A stretch of 64,000 nucleotides of DNA. It comes from Gemmatimonadota bacterium. Lineage in GTDB: Bacteria; Gemmatimonadota; Gemmatimonadetes; Longimicrobiales; Gaopeijiaceae. Below the pieces are notes generated by a model. It made no database searches. It was not told where the DNA came from and saw only the letters and a program-made list of their open reading frames with translations. Positions 1 through 8,029 of this stretch are shown here, in pieces (the stretch's first letter is position 1; each line of letters opens with the position of its first letter). The position numbers and the translations under genes were made by a program. The DNA lies in contig JAPPGF010000011.1 in NCBI GenBank assembly GCA_028875075.1, forward strand, positions 62,001 to 126,000, given 5' to 3'.

Positions 1-103
1 GCCCCTGGCTGCCGTACCCGATGATCGCCACGGGCCTGGACCGGAGCCCCTGGCGTGCCTCGTCGGATGGCCGGGCCTGCTCGTTCTTGGTGTTCTGGGT
101 CAC
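1..103 (-). CDS. ilvC: Ketol-acid reductoisomerase, N-terminal part (cut by window edge)
   Basis: Only the first 34 codons are inside the window. The reading starts at GTG (103), preceded by a strong Shine-Dalgarno GAGGAG seven bases upstream, and runs off the left edge. Near the end it reads VAIIGYGSQG, the dinucleotide-binding loop typical of ketol-acid reductoisomerase just after a short N-terminal segment. The enzyme isomerises and reduces acetolactate or acetohydroxybutyrate with NADPH and Mg2+. Position agrees with function: it lies 77 bases after the acetolactate synthase small-subunit gene on the same strand, as the last visible gene of the leu/ilv operon. The short length is the only reason for doubt. 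Confidence 0.88.
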   Translation of the reverse strand, partial: MTQNTKNEQARPSDEARQGLRSRPVAIIGYGSQG

Positions 104-180
104 AGACGATCTCCTCTGCACTTGTGTTGTCCGGTATACGTTCTTGGGTCGAGGGCCTTGCCGCGCTCGCTCCCCCTGGC

Positions 181-531
181 TCAGCCTCCGCTGGTCGGCA
201 ACCCGGTCACGTCGACTTTCTTCACGTCTACGAGCGCCTCAAGTTCGGCGATCCAGCGGTTCGGAACCATCGCGTCAGGCGCGGCGCGGAAGACCAGTAC
301 GAGGTGGTCTTGCCGGCGGACGAGCGAAGATACTTCCAACTTCATCCCGCGCCGGCGCACGGTGCCGAGCGTACGTTCGAGTGCGTCCAGTCGGTCGTCG
401 ATCACGAGTGTGATCTCGGGGATCGAGGCCCTGCGAGATGCCTCCGCTCTGGAGTTCTCGTCCGGGCCGCGCACGGGACCGGCTCCGTTGTCGGAAGGCG
501 GACCGGTGTTGAGGCCATCCATGGCCGTCAC
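181..531 (-). CDS. ilvM: Acetolactate synthase small regulatory subunit, IlvM-type ACT protein
   Basis: A short ACT-domain protein of about 116 residues. The C-terminal 80 residues (ITLVIDDRLDALERTL, VRRRGM, ELEALVDVKKV) follow the pattern of enterobacterial IlvM rather than the longer two-domain IlvN/IlvH. I start it at GTG 531, which overlaps the ilvB stop as GTGA and has AGAAGG upstream; an ATG at 522 is the alternative. The first 30 residues are low-complexity and poorly conserved. It should bind the catalytic subunit and stabilise or regulate it. The sequence cannot show whether valine inhibits the complex. Confidence 0.82.
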   Translation of the reverse strand: MTAMDGLNTGPPSDNGAGPVRGPDENSRAEASRRASIPEITLVIDDRLDALERTLGTVRRRGMKLEVSSLVRRQDHLVLVFRAAPDAMVPNRWIAELEALVDVKKVDVTGLPTSGG

Positions 532-2300
532 GGCGCCACCTTCTCGCCTGGCGCGTGCATCCACATCTCGTTGAGGGCCGCACCGGCCGGTACCATCGGG
601 TACACCTCGTCTTCAGCCGGGATGCGTAGGTCGAGTAGCACGGGTCCCGGCCATGCCGCCGCACGGTCGAGGGCATCCTCAAGCTCGCCGGCCCGATCGA
701 TCGTCTCTGCCTGGATCCGATACGCGGTCGCCAGCGCAGCGAAATCGGGCGCACCCAGGTCGCTCGCCACCCGGCGCCCGCCGTGGATTCGCATCTGCCA
801 TTGCCGCACCATACCGAGAGCGCCGTTGTTCATGATGGCGATCCGCAGATGGAGTCCCTCCTGCACGACCGTGGCCAACTCCTGGGACGTCATCTGGAAG
901 CCGCCGTCACCGATCACCGCCCAGACGGGCCGCTCCGGCGCCGCGATGGCAGCGCCCAGCGCCGCCGGCAACGCGTAGCCCATCGTGCCGAGCCCGCCTG
1001 AGGTCAGGTGCGTCCCGGGTTCCGCGTCAGCCACCTCCTGCGCCAACCACATTTGGTGCTGACCTACGTCGGTCACGACGATGGCGTGGTCTCTCCGTAC
1101 GACGCGCGCGATCGCGCGTGACACCTGACGGCCCGACATGGGCCCTTCCGCCGTGCGGGAGTCCATCGGGACATCGGGCTTTCCAGCCTCCCGCCGCCAT
1201 TGTTCCATGCGACGCCACCACGCCGAGGGCACGCGGTAGCCTTCCCGTGCGCCCCGCACGAACGGCGGCAGCGTGTCACCGAGGTCACCCAGAACCGCGA
1301 TGTCGGTGCGGATCGTGCGGCCGTGGGCGCGCGGGTCGACATCGAAATGGATGATCCCGGCATCCGGCGCGAATCGGCTCACCTTGCCGGTGACCCGGTC
1401 GTCGAAGCGGAGCCCCATCCCGATGATCAGATCCGATTCGGAGATCGCGTGGTTGGCCCGCTCGGTGCCGTGCATGCCCGGCATGCCGACGCACTGCGGG
1501 TGCAGCGTCGGAAACGCGTCGAGCCCCAGCAGGGTGGTCACGACCGGCAGGTTGGTCGCCTCGGCCAGCTCGAACACCGCGCCTGTCGTCATCGAACACA
1601 CGACGCCGCGGCCTACTATCAGAATCGGTCGCTGTGAGGCCCGGAGTCGGGCGAGAGCTGCGGCCACAGCGGCCCCCGTCGTGGCGGGCTCGCCGTCTAC
1701 CCAGGAGTTGGCGAAACGCTCTCTGCGCTGCTCCTCGGGGATCGCCGAACAATTCACTTGCCCTGCAAGGGCGTCGGGAATCTCCGCCTCGGCGAGCTGG
1801 ACATCCTTGGGGATGTCGATCAGGACGGGCCCGGGCCGACCCGAGCGGGCAATCTCGAAGGCCTCCGCCACGATCTCGGGGATTTCGGAAGCCCTCTGCA
1901 CGGCGTAGCCGTGTTTCGTGACCGGTAACATGATTCCGAGCGTGTCGCATTCCTGGAACGCGTCGGTACCGATCAAGTGGCTCGGAACCTGGCCTGTGAT
2001 GGCGACAACGGGGACGCCGTCCATGAGCGACGTGGTGAGGCCGGTGACCAGATTCGTGGCGCCCGGCCCGCTCGTGGCCACACACACTCCCACTTCCCCG
2101 GAAGCGCGTGCGTAGCCGTCGGCCGCGTGTGCCGCCCCCTGTTCATGCCTGCACAGCACGTGGTACGGCCCCGGAGCACCGTGCAATGCGTCGTAGAAGG
2201 GCAGGATGGCTCCACCCGGATGACCGAACATGACTCGCGTGCCGGCATCGACAAGGGCCCGCCGGAGCAGCTCGGCGCCAGACGCTCGCTCAGTACTCAT
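528..2300 (-). CDS. ilvB: Acetolactate synthase, large catalytic subunit
   Basis: 590 residues, the usual length for thiamine-diphosphate acetolactate synthase. It condenses two pyruvates, or pyruvate and 2-oxobutyrate, in the first common step of valine, leucine and isoleucine synthesis. The N-terminal pyrimidine domain holds the catalytic glutamate in CRHEQGAAHAADGYA. A central FAD-binding domain follows, and the C-terminal domain has the ThDP/Mg signature GDGGFQMT ending in IMNNGALGMVRQWQ. The start ATG (2300) overlaps the leuB stop as ATGA and the stop overlaps the ilvM start as GTGA, so the three genes are translationally coupled. Confidence 0.96.
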   Translation of the reverse strand: MSTERASGAELLRRALVDAGTRVMFGHPGGAILPFYDALHGAPGPYHVLCRHEQGAAHAADGYARASGEVGVCVATSGPGATNLVTGLTTSLMDGVPVVAITGQVPSHLIGTDAFQECDTLGIMLPVTKHGYAVQRASEIPEIVAEAFEIARSGRPGPVLIDIPKDVQLAEAEIPDALAGQVNCSAIPEEQRRERFANSWVDGEPATTGAAVAAALARLRASQRPILIVGRGVVCSMTTGAVFELAEATNLPVVTTLLGLDAFPTLHPQCVGMPGMHGTERANHAISESDLIIGMGLRFDDRVTGKVSRFAPDAGIIHFDVDPRAHGRTIRTDIAVLGDLGDTLPPFVRGAREGYRVPSAWWRRMEQWRREAGKPDVPMDSRTAEGPMSGRQVSRAIARVVRRDHAIVVTDVGQHQMWLAQEVADAEPGTHLTSGGLGTMGYALPAALGAAIAAPERPVWAVIGDGGFQMTSQELATVVQEGLHLRIAIMNNGALGMVRQWQMRIHGGRRVASDLGAPDFAALATAYRIQAETIDRAGELEDALDRAAAWPGPVLLDLRIPAEDEVYPMVPAGAALNEMWMHAPGEKVAP

Positions 2301-3457
2301 CGGACACCTCCCGGCATCGCCTCCGCGGGCTCACGGACGTTACCGTCCATACGTTCTAGCACCGCATCCATGAATTCAGTAGTGCTGGCGGGCTCCTGGC
2401 CCGGCTCTGCGAGATCGACGGTGCGCACGCCGTCCGCCAACGCAGCCGTGCATGCGGCCTCGACCCGGTCCGCCGCAACATCCATCTGGAAAGTGTGACG
2501 CAACATGAGCGCGACCGAATCGATCGCTCCGAGAGGGTTCGCGATTCCTTTGCCCGCAATGTCGGGCGCCGAGCCGTGTACCGGCTCGTAAAGATCCGTA
2601 CCCTCGCCCAAGCTCGCCGAGCCGAGCGCGCCGAGCGAGCCAACCAGAGCGCCCGCTTGGTCAGAGAGTATGTCACCGAAGAGGTTCTCGGTAAGCAGAA
2701 CGTCGAAGCGTGTCGGGTTTAGGACGAGTTCCATCGCGGCGCGGTCCACCAACATGTGGTCCACTTCGATATCCTCCCCTTCCTCTGCCGCGGTCCGGTC
2801 GACGACCCGCCGCCAGAGGCGTGAGACTTCCAGCACGTTCGCCTTGTCCACCGAGGTCACCCGCTTGCGTCGACCACGTGCGAGCGCCAGCGCCAGAGCG
2901 GCCATGCGTCGAACTTCGTCTTCGCCGTACACCATCGTGTTGAACGCCCGCCCATCCGCCTCACCACGCGGTTCTCCGTAGTAGAGACCGCCCCCCAGCT
3001 CCCGGAGGATCATCACGTCGGTCCCGCGCACTCGTTCCGCGCGAAGTGCGGAAGCCCCGACTAGTGGCGGTGGTACGCGCACTGGACGCAGGTTCGCCCA
3101 GCAGTCGAGTGCCTTCCTGAGTGCTAGGAGTCCGGTCTCGGGCAGCAGCTCACGGGGCTGGCCGTGGGCATCAGGATGACCGACCGCGCCGAGGAACACC
3201 GCGTCCGCGTCGATGCAAGCACGTAGCGTCTGGTCGGGCAGCGGACTCCCCTCCTCGAGCACTGCCGTCCAGCCGACCGGTCGGTCGTCCAGCCGTAGTC
3301 CGACGCCCTCATCGCCGACCGCTGCCGCGAGCACCTGCATCGCGGTGGCCGTCACCTCGGGGCCGACGCCATCGCCTCCGAGCACGGCGACACGCAGCTC
3401 GGCCGGTTGCCGCGCGGCGCCCGGGGACAGCCGATCTCCAGTGCTCAGACCGCCCAC
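2297..3457 (-). CDS. leuB: 3-isopropylmalate dehydrogenase
   Basis: 386 residues, GTG start at 3457 that overlaps the end of leuA by 13 bases; no later start keeps the conserved VAVLGGDGVGPEV segment. It oxidatively decarboxylates 3-isopropylmalate with NAD in leucine synthesis. Family signatures are LLTENLFGDILSDQAG (substrate and Mg2+ aspartates) and EPVHGSAPDIAGKGIANP. The extra 20 residues before the first strand are not conserved. Order leuA-leuB with tight overlap, followed by ilvB, puts leucine-specific and common branched-chain genes under one leader. leuC, leuD and ilvD are not in the window. Confidence 0.95.
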   Translation of the reverse strand: MGGLSTGDRLSPGAARQPAELRVAVLGGDGVGPEVTATAMQVLAAAVGDEGVGLRLDDRPVGWTAVLEEGSPLPDQTLRACIDADAVFLGAVGHPDAHGQPRELLPETGLLALRKALDCWANLRPVRVPPPLVGASALRAERVRGTDVMILRELGGGLYYGEPRGEADGRAFNTMVYGEDEVRRMAALALALARGRRKRVTSVDKANVLEVSRLWRRVVDRTAAEEGEDIEVDHMLVDRAAMELVLNPTRFDVLLTENLFGDILSDQAGALVGSLGALGSASLGEGTDLYEPVHGSAPDIAGKGIANPLGAIDSVALMLRHTFQMDVAADRVEAACTAALADGVRTVDLAEPGQEPASTTEFMDAVLERMDGNVREPAEAMPGGVR

Positions 3458-5001
3458 AGATCCATCCTCGCGAAAGCCTTGGACTCGAGCCCCCGAGCAT
3501 GGTCGGCCTTGTCAAACGCGTTCAAGAGCGCCCGTGCGGCGGCGTCCACGATGTCGGTGGAGGCGGCGCGCCCGCTGAACTCATTCCCGCCCACGCGAAC
3601 CAAGAGGTGCACCTCGCCGATCGCGTCCCTGCCTCCTCCGGCAGCCTGGATCGTGAACTCCTCAAGCTGCATCTCCCAGGGAGCCAGCTCCTCGATCGCA
3701 GTGAAAGTCGCGTCGATCGGCCCGTCGCCTGTGGCGCTCGATTCCCTGACCGGCCCACCATTATGGGAGACTCGTACTACGGCCTCCGAAGGGGTCCGAC
3801 CGCAGCGCACCTCCAGATGCTCAAGCTTGAAGGCGCGCGGAGCGTCGTCCATAGTCCCCTGGAAGTAGATCGCAAGCAGGTCCTCGTCGTGAACCACCTT
3901 CTTCCGGTCCGCAAGCAGGACGAACAACTCGTAGGCACGGTCCAGCTCTGCGTTGGACACGTCGTAGCCCAATTCCTTGTAGCGCCGCGCGAGTGCATGG
4001 CGCCCCGAGTGCTTGCCGAGCACCAGCCGCGTGCCCCGGGCGCCTACCATCTCGGGCGTCATGATCTCGTACGTGCGACGATCCTTCAGGAGTCCGTCCT
4101 GATGGATACCTGCCTCGTGCGCGAACGCATTCGCCCCCACGATCGCCTTGTTCGGCTGAGGCCGAATCCCGGTCACGTGTGCGAGCACCTCGCTGGCCGG
4201 GCACAACCGTTCCGTCACTACGTCCGTATAGAAGCGGTCGTAGTAGCGGGGCAGTACGCGCAGAGCCATCACGACCTCCTCAAGCGACGCGTTCCCGGCG
4301 CGCTCGCCGATTCCGTTCACCGTGCACTCGACTTGGCGGGCACCGTTCTCGACTCCCGTTAGCGAATTGGCAACCGCGAGGCCGAGGTCATTGTGGCAGT
4401 GAACGGACAGCGCAACGCGGTCAATCCCCGTGACGTTCGCGGTGACCGCCTGGAGCATTTGCCGGATATCCTCCGGGTGAGCGTAGCCGACCGTGTCGGG
4501 CAAGTTGATCGTCAGAGCGCCCGCTTCGACCGCGACCTGTACTGCCCGGCACAAGAAGTCCAGATCTGTGCGCGTGGCGTCCTCGCAGCTGAACTCCACG
4601 TCTTCCACTTGGCTGCGGGCACGATTCACCGCACGCTCGATCCGGCGCAGCGCTTCGTCCCGGTTGATCTTGAGTTTTCGTTCGAGGTGCAGGTCTGACG
4701 TGGCCAAGAAGGTATGGACGCGCGCGTGGACCGCTCCCTTGAGCGCCTCTGTCGCGCGATCCACGTCCGCGGTGGTCGCCCGGGCGAGCGCGGCGACGGT
4801 AGGGCGCTCGACCGCCTGGGCGACCTCGGCCACTGCCTTGAACTCCTGCGGTGAGCTGATGGGAAAGCCCGCCTCGATGATGTCCACTCCGAGAGCTTCT
4901 AGTTCCTGGGCGAGCCGTACCTTTTCGGGGGTCGTCATGGTCGCACCCGGGGACTGTTCTCCGTCCCGCAGGGTGGTGTCGAACACGAGGATCTTCTGCA
5001 T
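3445..5001 (-). CDS. leuA: 2-isopropylmalate synthase
   Basis: About 518 residues from ATG 5001 ([19 protein letters not shown]), chosen over an upstream in-frame TTG at 5025 because GGAG lies nine bases before the ATG and the conserved N-terminus begins there. The TIM-barrel domain carries DTTLRDGEQ, the metal-binding SVHCHNDLG and [13 protein letters not shown]. The C-terminal third is the LeuA allosteric domain for leucine feedback. It condenses acetyl-CoA with 2-oxoisovalerate, the committed leucine step. It is first in the operon, about 230 bases after the leader terminator, so both attenuation (inferred) and feedback inhibition (family knowledge) should act here. Confidence 0.96.
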   Translation of the reverse strand: MQKILVFDTTLRDGEQSPGATMTTPEKVRLAQELEALGVDIIEAGFPISSPQEFKAVAEVAQAVERPTVAALARATTADVDRATEALKGAVHARVHTFLATSDLHLERKLKINRDEALRRIERAVNRARSQVEDVEFSCEDATRTDLDFLCRAVQVAVEAGALTINLPDTVGYAHPEDIRQMLQAVTANVTGIDRVALSVHCHNDLGLAVANSLTGVENGARQVECTVNGIGERAGNASLEEVVMALRVLPRYYDRFYTDVVTERLCPASEVLAHVTGIRPQPNKAIVGANAFAHEAGIHQDGLLKDRRTYEIMTPEMVGARGTRLVLGKHSGRHALARRYKELGYDVSNAELDRAYELFVLLADRKKVVHDEDLLAIYFQGTMDDAPRAFKLEHLEVRCGRTPSEAVVRVSHNGGPVRESSATGDGPIDATFTAIEELAPWEMQLEEFTIQAAGGGRDAIGEVHLLVRVGGNEFSGRAASTDIVDAAARALLNAFDKADHARGLESKAFARMDLWAV

Positions 5002-5229
5002 GCTCTCTGTCTCCGTAGGGGTCAAGCGGGACCGGAGGGGGGCTCACCCCCGTCCTCCCACGCCGTTCTGGAGTCTCCTTATCCGGTTTCCGTTCGTCGG
5101 GGGCGCGACTCGTCTGCGACTCCCTTCAGATCCGGCCTCATGATGGCCATCCTTGCTCTCTGTTACCCGGCTCGGCGCTTCCTCAGTCTGCCAACAATTC
5201 TCGACGGATGTCACGGCCGATACGCAATG

Positions 5230-5258
5230 AAAAGGCCCTCTCCGCTTCGGAGAGGGCC
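5230..5258 (-). terminator. Attenuator terminator of the leu operon leader
   Basis: On the minus strand a perfect 10-bp stem, GGCCCTCTCC (5258-5249) and GGAGAGGGCC (5243-5234), with a 5-base loop, is followed by four U (5233-5230). It sits between the leader peptide and leuA, with no gene ending nearby, so it is a premature terminator rather than a gene-end terminator. Confidence 0.85.
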
Positions 5259-5349
5259 CTGGCTTCGTCGCTCCTGGTCCGGTCAACTCGCCCGGATCGG
5301 CGCGGGCACGTAGCGGCCCTCTCCACCCCGCCCGGTAAGGGCGAGGGGT
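5234..5349 (-). promoter_or_regulatory. Leucine transcription attenuator (protector, antiterminator, terminator)
   Basis: Four RNA segments can be read on the minus strand. Segment 1 (5349-5339, ACCCCTCGCCC) pairs with the 5' part of segment 2 (5333-5325, GGGCGGGGT). The rest of segment 2 (5324-5315, GGAGAGGGCC) is exactly complementary to segment 3 (5258-5249, GGCCCTCTCC). Segment 3 can instead pair with segment 4 (5243-5234), which has the same sequence as segment 2 and is followed by U4. Segment 1 lies inside the leader ORF just after its leucine codons. Expected behaviour by analogy with classical attenuators: ribosome stalling at Leu codons frees segment 2 and favours 2:3 antitermination; fast translation leaves 3:4 termination. 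Confidence 0.82.
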
Positions 5350-5390
5350 ACGAGAAGAAGGCTGCTGAGAAGGCCAGTGTTCCAGTTCAC
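5283..5390 (-). CDS. leuL: Leucine-rich leader peptide of the leu/ilv operon
   Basis: A 35-codon ORF starting at GTG 5390 and stopping at TGA 5283-5285. Residues 7-18 read LLSSLLLVPLAL, seven leucines in twelve codons, encoded by CTT and CTC. The peptide then runs through the protector and antiterminator strands. Start choice is uncertain: AGGA lies about 14 bases upstream and no ATG is available in frame. The count of Leu codons, the position 25 codons before a terminator and the location upstream of leuA identify it as a control peptide; it need not have a function as a protein. Confidence 0.78.
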   Translation of the reverse strand: MNWNTGLLSSLLLVPLALTGRGGEGRYVPAPIRAS

Positions 5391-5423
5391 GATTGCACAC
5401 GTCGTCCTGAAGAAACAGACCGA

Positions 5424-5453
5424 ACAGTAGAGCCGGCCCCGGACGAGTGTCAA
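5424..5453 (-). promoter_or_regulatory. Predicted sigma-70 promoter of the leu operon
   Basis: A perfect -35 hexamer TTGACA (5453-5448) overlaps the pheA stop codon. A weaker -10, TACTGT (5429-5424), follows after 18 bases, or CTACTG after 17. Transcription would begin near 5417, leaving about 25 bases before the leader peptide start. Confidence 0.55.
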
Positions 5454-6619
5454 GAGTCCTGCTCGGGCGTGCAGAGAGCCACGATCCGCCAGAACACGTC
5501 GCGCACCAGTTCGTCCGGCAACCCGGCCTTACGGGCCAACTCTGCAGCCCGCCGGAGCACCTTGGCCTCGCGCTCAGGGTCCACGCCCCCCACGCCGGCC
5601 TCGCTACGGAGTAACTGGGCTCGCCGCGCCAGGCGAAGCCGCTCGGTGAGCAAGCGGATTAGAGCCTCGTCCACGTCAGTGATAGCGTTACGCGTACGCT
5701 CCAGCCGATTCAGCCACGGCTCCATCTCGGGCACGGGCACATCGGCCGCCCCCCGGTCCTCCGGGGCGATTCCCGCCGCGGCGGCGAAAGGACCCCGGAC
5801 GACGACCGTCATGGCACGTGCACGAATCTCTTCCATCCCGGCCGCCCCGCCCCCCTTGCGCAGGTCGGCCATCACCTCGGCCACGAAGCGGTAGGTCCAG
5901 GGCAATCGACCGGGCCGAGACTCCAGTCGGGACAGGTTCAGTCCGCGCCGCGCAAACACCTGGAGCACCTCGACCAGCGCCCCGGGCCGATCGCCGGTTT
6001 CGAAGACCACGAGCGTCTTGGGATTAGCGAAGGCCCCTGCGGCCGCAGTGCTTCCCGGCGGGGCGACCACAAAGAAGCGGGTGCTGTTGTCCGGGCGATC
6101 CTGCAGGTCACGAGCCAGAACTCGTAGCCCATAGCGTTCGGCCGCGGTCTCGGAGGCCAGCGCGCCCACCGTCGGATCACCTCCCTCCGCAACGAGCCGC
6201 GCTCCTCCGGCCGTGTCGTGCACGGCCACGGCCTCCACGTCGACCCTGCCCTCGAAGAAACGCACGCACTGGACCAGCGCGACCGGATGGGACATGACTT
6301 TCTTGAGTCCCTCGTCGGTCGCCTCTGGGAGACCCAGCAAGCAATGCCGGATCGGGCGGATCACCTCGCCCCCGATCTCAAGGTCGGTCTCCAGCAGCGC
6401 GTCCAGCGCAGCCCCTACCGACCCCGCCAGCGTGTTCTCCACGGGAAGCACCCCGAAATCGGCTTCACCGCCCGTGACGGCCCGGGTGACGTCACGGAAC
6501 TCGCGGCACGGGACGCCCTCCGCCTCGCCTCCGAACCAGGTCTGCGCCGCCTCGTCGCTGTAAGCTCCCAGCTCTCCCTGGAAGGCCACACGCGGTGTTT
6601 TCTTGCTGTCCTCGCTCAC
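5450..6619 (-). CDS. pheA: Prephenate dehydratase-ACT-chorismate mutase fusion (P-protein, unusual order)
   Basis: 389 residues with three domains. Residues 10-185 are prephenate dehydratase (NSTRFFVV at 178-185). Residues 200-275 are the ACT domain with GALV (213-216) and ESRP (233-236), the phenylalanine-binding motifs. Residues 300-386 form an AroQ chorismate mutase; Arg310, Arg327, Arg339 (in place of Lys39), Asp347, Arg350 and Glu351 align with E. coli residues Arg11, Arg28, Lys39, Asp48, Arg51 and Glu52. In the familiar P-protein the mutase is N-terminal, so the order here is reversed. The product should convert chorismate to phenylpyruvate with Phe feedback. It ends at the leu operon promoter. 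Confidence 0.9.
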   Translation of the reverse strand: MSEDSKKTPRVAFQGELGAYSDEAAQTWFGGEAEGVPCREFRDVTRAVTGGEADFGVLPVENTLAGSVGAALDALLETDLEIGGEVIRPIRHCLLGLPEATDEGLKKVMSHPVALVQCVRFFEGRVDVEAVAVHDTAGGARLVAEGGDPTVGALASETAAERYGLRVLARDLQDRPDNSTRFFVVAPPGSTAAAGAFANPKTLVVFETGDRPGALVEVLQVFARRGLNLSRLESRPGRLPWTYRFVAEVMADLRKGGGAAGMEEIRARAMTVVVRGPFAAAAGIAPEDRGAADVPVPEMEPWLNRLERTRNAITDVDEALIRLLTERLRLARRAQLLRSEAGVGGVDPEREAKVLRRAAELARKAGLPDELVRDVFWRIVALCTPEQDS

Positions 6620-6815
6620 GATCCAGTCCCAAGGTTGATGTTGCCGAGTGCGTGCGCCGAATTGCTACAGGAAGCCCCCAGCGAAGTCCGACACCGGTCA
6701 TGCCGAACGAGGAACTGCCCGTGCGAGCAGGGCTCTCTCGGGAATCTGCTAACTCGGCAGCGGCAAAGAAACGGGTGGCCTGGGCGGGTCAGCGCCCAGC
6801 AGGGTCGCGTACTCC

Positions 6816-7769
6816 TCAGGGAACCTCCAGCTCGACTGCGCTCAGCGGATCGACGGTCACCCCTCCGTAGCGCACGATCCAGTGCAAGTGCGGTCCGGTC
6901 ACACGGCCCGACGCCCCCACGCTACCGATACGCTGGCCGGCCCGCACCGTGTCCCCCTGCTGGACCAACGTCTCCGAGAGATGGAGGTAGCCGGTTGAGA
7001 GTCCGCCGCCGTGGTCGACGTAGACAACGGTTCCGCCCAGGTAGAACGCGTCGACCAACTGGACGATCCCGGCGGCGGCGGCCAGCACCGGATCGCCTAC
7101 GTCACCATCGATGTCGGTGCCCATGTGGCGGCTCTGCACCTGGCCGTTGAACTCGCGGCCGTTGCCGAAGCCACTGGTGATACGGGCGGCACGGGGCCGG
7201 ATGAAGCCGTCCGACGTCCACAACGGCGGCGTCCCGTGAGCACCTCGAGCCACTTGCATGGCGCGCGCCGTTTCCTCCTCTGTGCGCTGCCGAAGCTCTG
7301 GAGAGAGCGGCGAGCCAAAGCGCGGCGCGACCGCGAGGCGCTCCATCCGGTAGCTCCCGACAGCCAAGGGCACCGCCCCCGTAATGGCACGGACACGCCC
7401 GTCGCTCCATCGAACATGCACCTCGAGTTCGAGCGAATCGGCTGCGTCGACGGGCACGGCAGCAACCGCCCAGGACAGTGTCCCGCTCGCCGCACTCTCT
7501 CCCGCTGGGCGTTCGGAACGCAGGAAATGGAGCGGCTCCCCCGCGAAGCTGCCCGCGAACTCCAGCACCGAGGTGGCCCCGGTGGCGCGCAAGCGCACCA
7601 CAAAGAGTGTCCCGACTACAGGTCGCCCCGGCACCCATGACACTTCGACGTCGGGAACTGGCGTCTGCGCCGCAGCTGGAGGCGCCGTGAGCATTGCGAC
7701 GAGACCGACCGCGGTGAGCGCACCAGCCGCGCTCCCGCACCAGACGCGCAGGCAGGGCCGGCGGCGCAT
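6816..7769 (-). CDS. Exported M23 family metallopeptidase (LytM-like)
   Basis: About 317 residues from ATG 7769, chosen because a signal peptide follows (MRRRPCL, hydrophobic core, PPAAAQ cleavage); a longer frame upstream adds only low-complexity sequence. Residues about 35-170 look like a beta-rich domain with no family I recognise. The C-terminal part is a complete M23 fold: SRHMGTDIDGDVGDPV supplies the first His/Asp zinc ligands and GPHLHW the last histidine. Such enzymes cut peptidoglycan cross-links or activate amidases in the periplasm. It stands alone, with about 200 bases to pheA. Confidence 0.88.
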   Translation of the reverse strand: MRRRPCLRVWCGSAAGALTAVGLVAMLTAPPAAAQTPVPDVEVSWVPGRPVVGTLFVVRLRATGATSVLEFAGSFAGEPLHFLRSERPAGESAASGTLSWAVAAVPVDAADSLELEVHVRWSDGRVRAITGAVPLAVGSYRMERLAVAPRFGSPLSPELRQRTEEETARAMQVARGAHGTPPLWTSDGFIRPRAARITSGFGNGREFNGQVQSRHMGTDIDGDVGDPVLAAAAGIVQLVDAFYLGGTVVYVDHGGGLSTGYLHLSETLVQQGDTVRAGQRIGSVGASGRVTGPHLHWIVRYGGVTVDPLSAVELEVP

Positions 7770-8029
7770 CCATTGGCTTGCCGTCAAGACGAGACCGGAC
7801 GGCAAGGGTCGGGGCAGGACCCCAGGCACGCCGAAGCTGACGGCGAGGGGCATGACTGGAGTGGCCCATCGCCGGCGCCTACTCCGGGGTATCGGGGGCG
7901 GATTGGGGTCGGCCGCATCGGATTCTGCCGCATGAGTCCAATATACCCGGGCACGAGAGGGCATCGAAACAACAGGGCCCGATGGAACCCGCTGCAGCCC
8001 TATCAGATTTGCCCGTACATTTCGCGCCC

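Noticed and set aside
3121-4362. 413-codon plus-strand ORF opposite leuA and leuB
   Set aside because: Shadow of two well-supported enzymes; low-complexity translation.
5230-5400. T-box riboswitch upstream of leuA
   Set aside because: A GGGTGG stretch is present, but the T-box consensus (UGGNACCGCG) is not, and the leucine-rich peptide with exclusive hairpins explains the region better.
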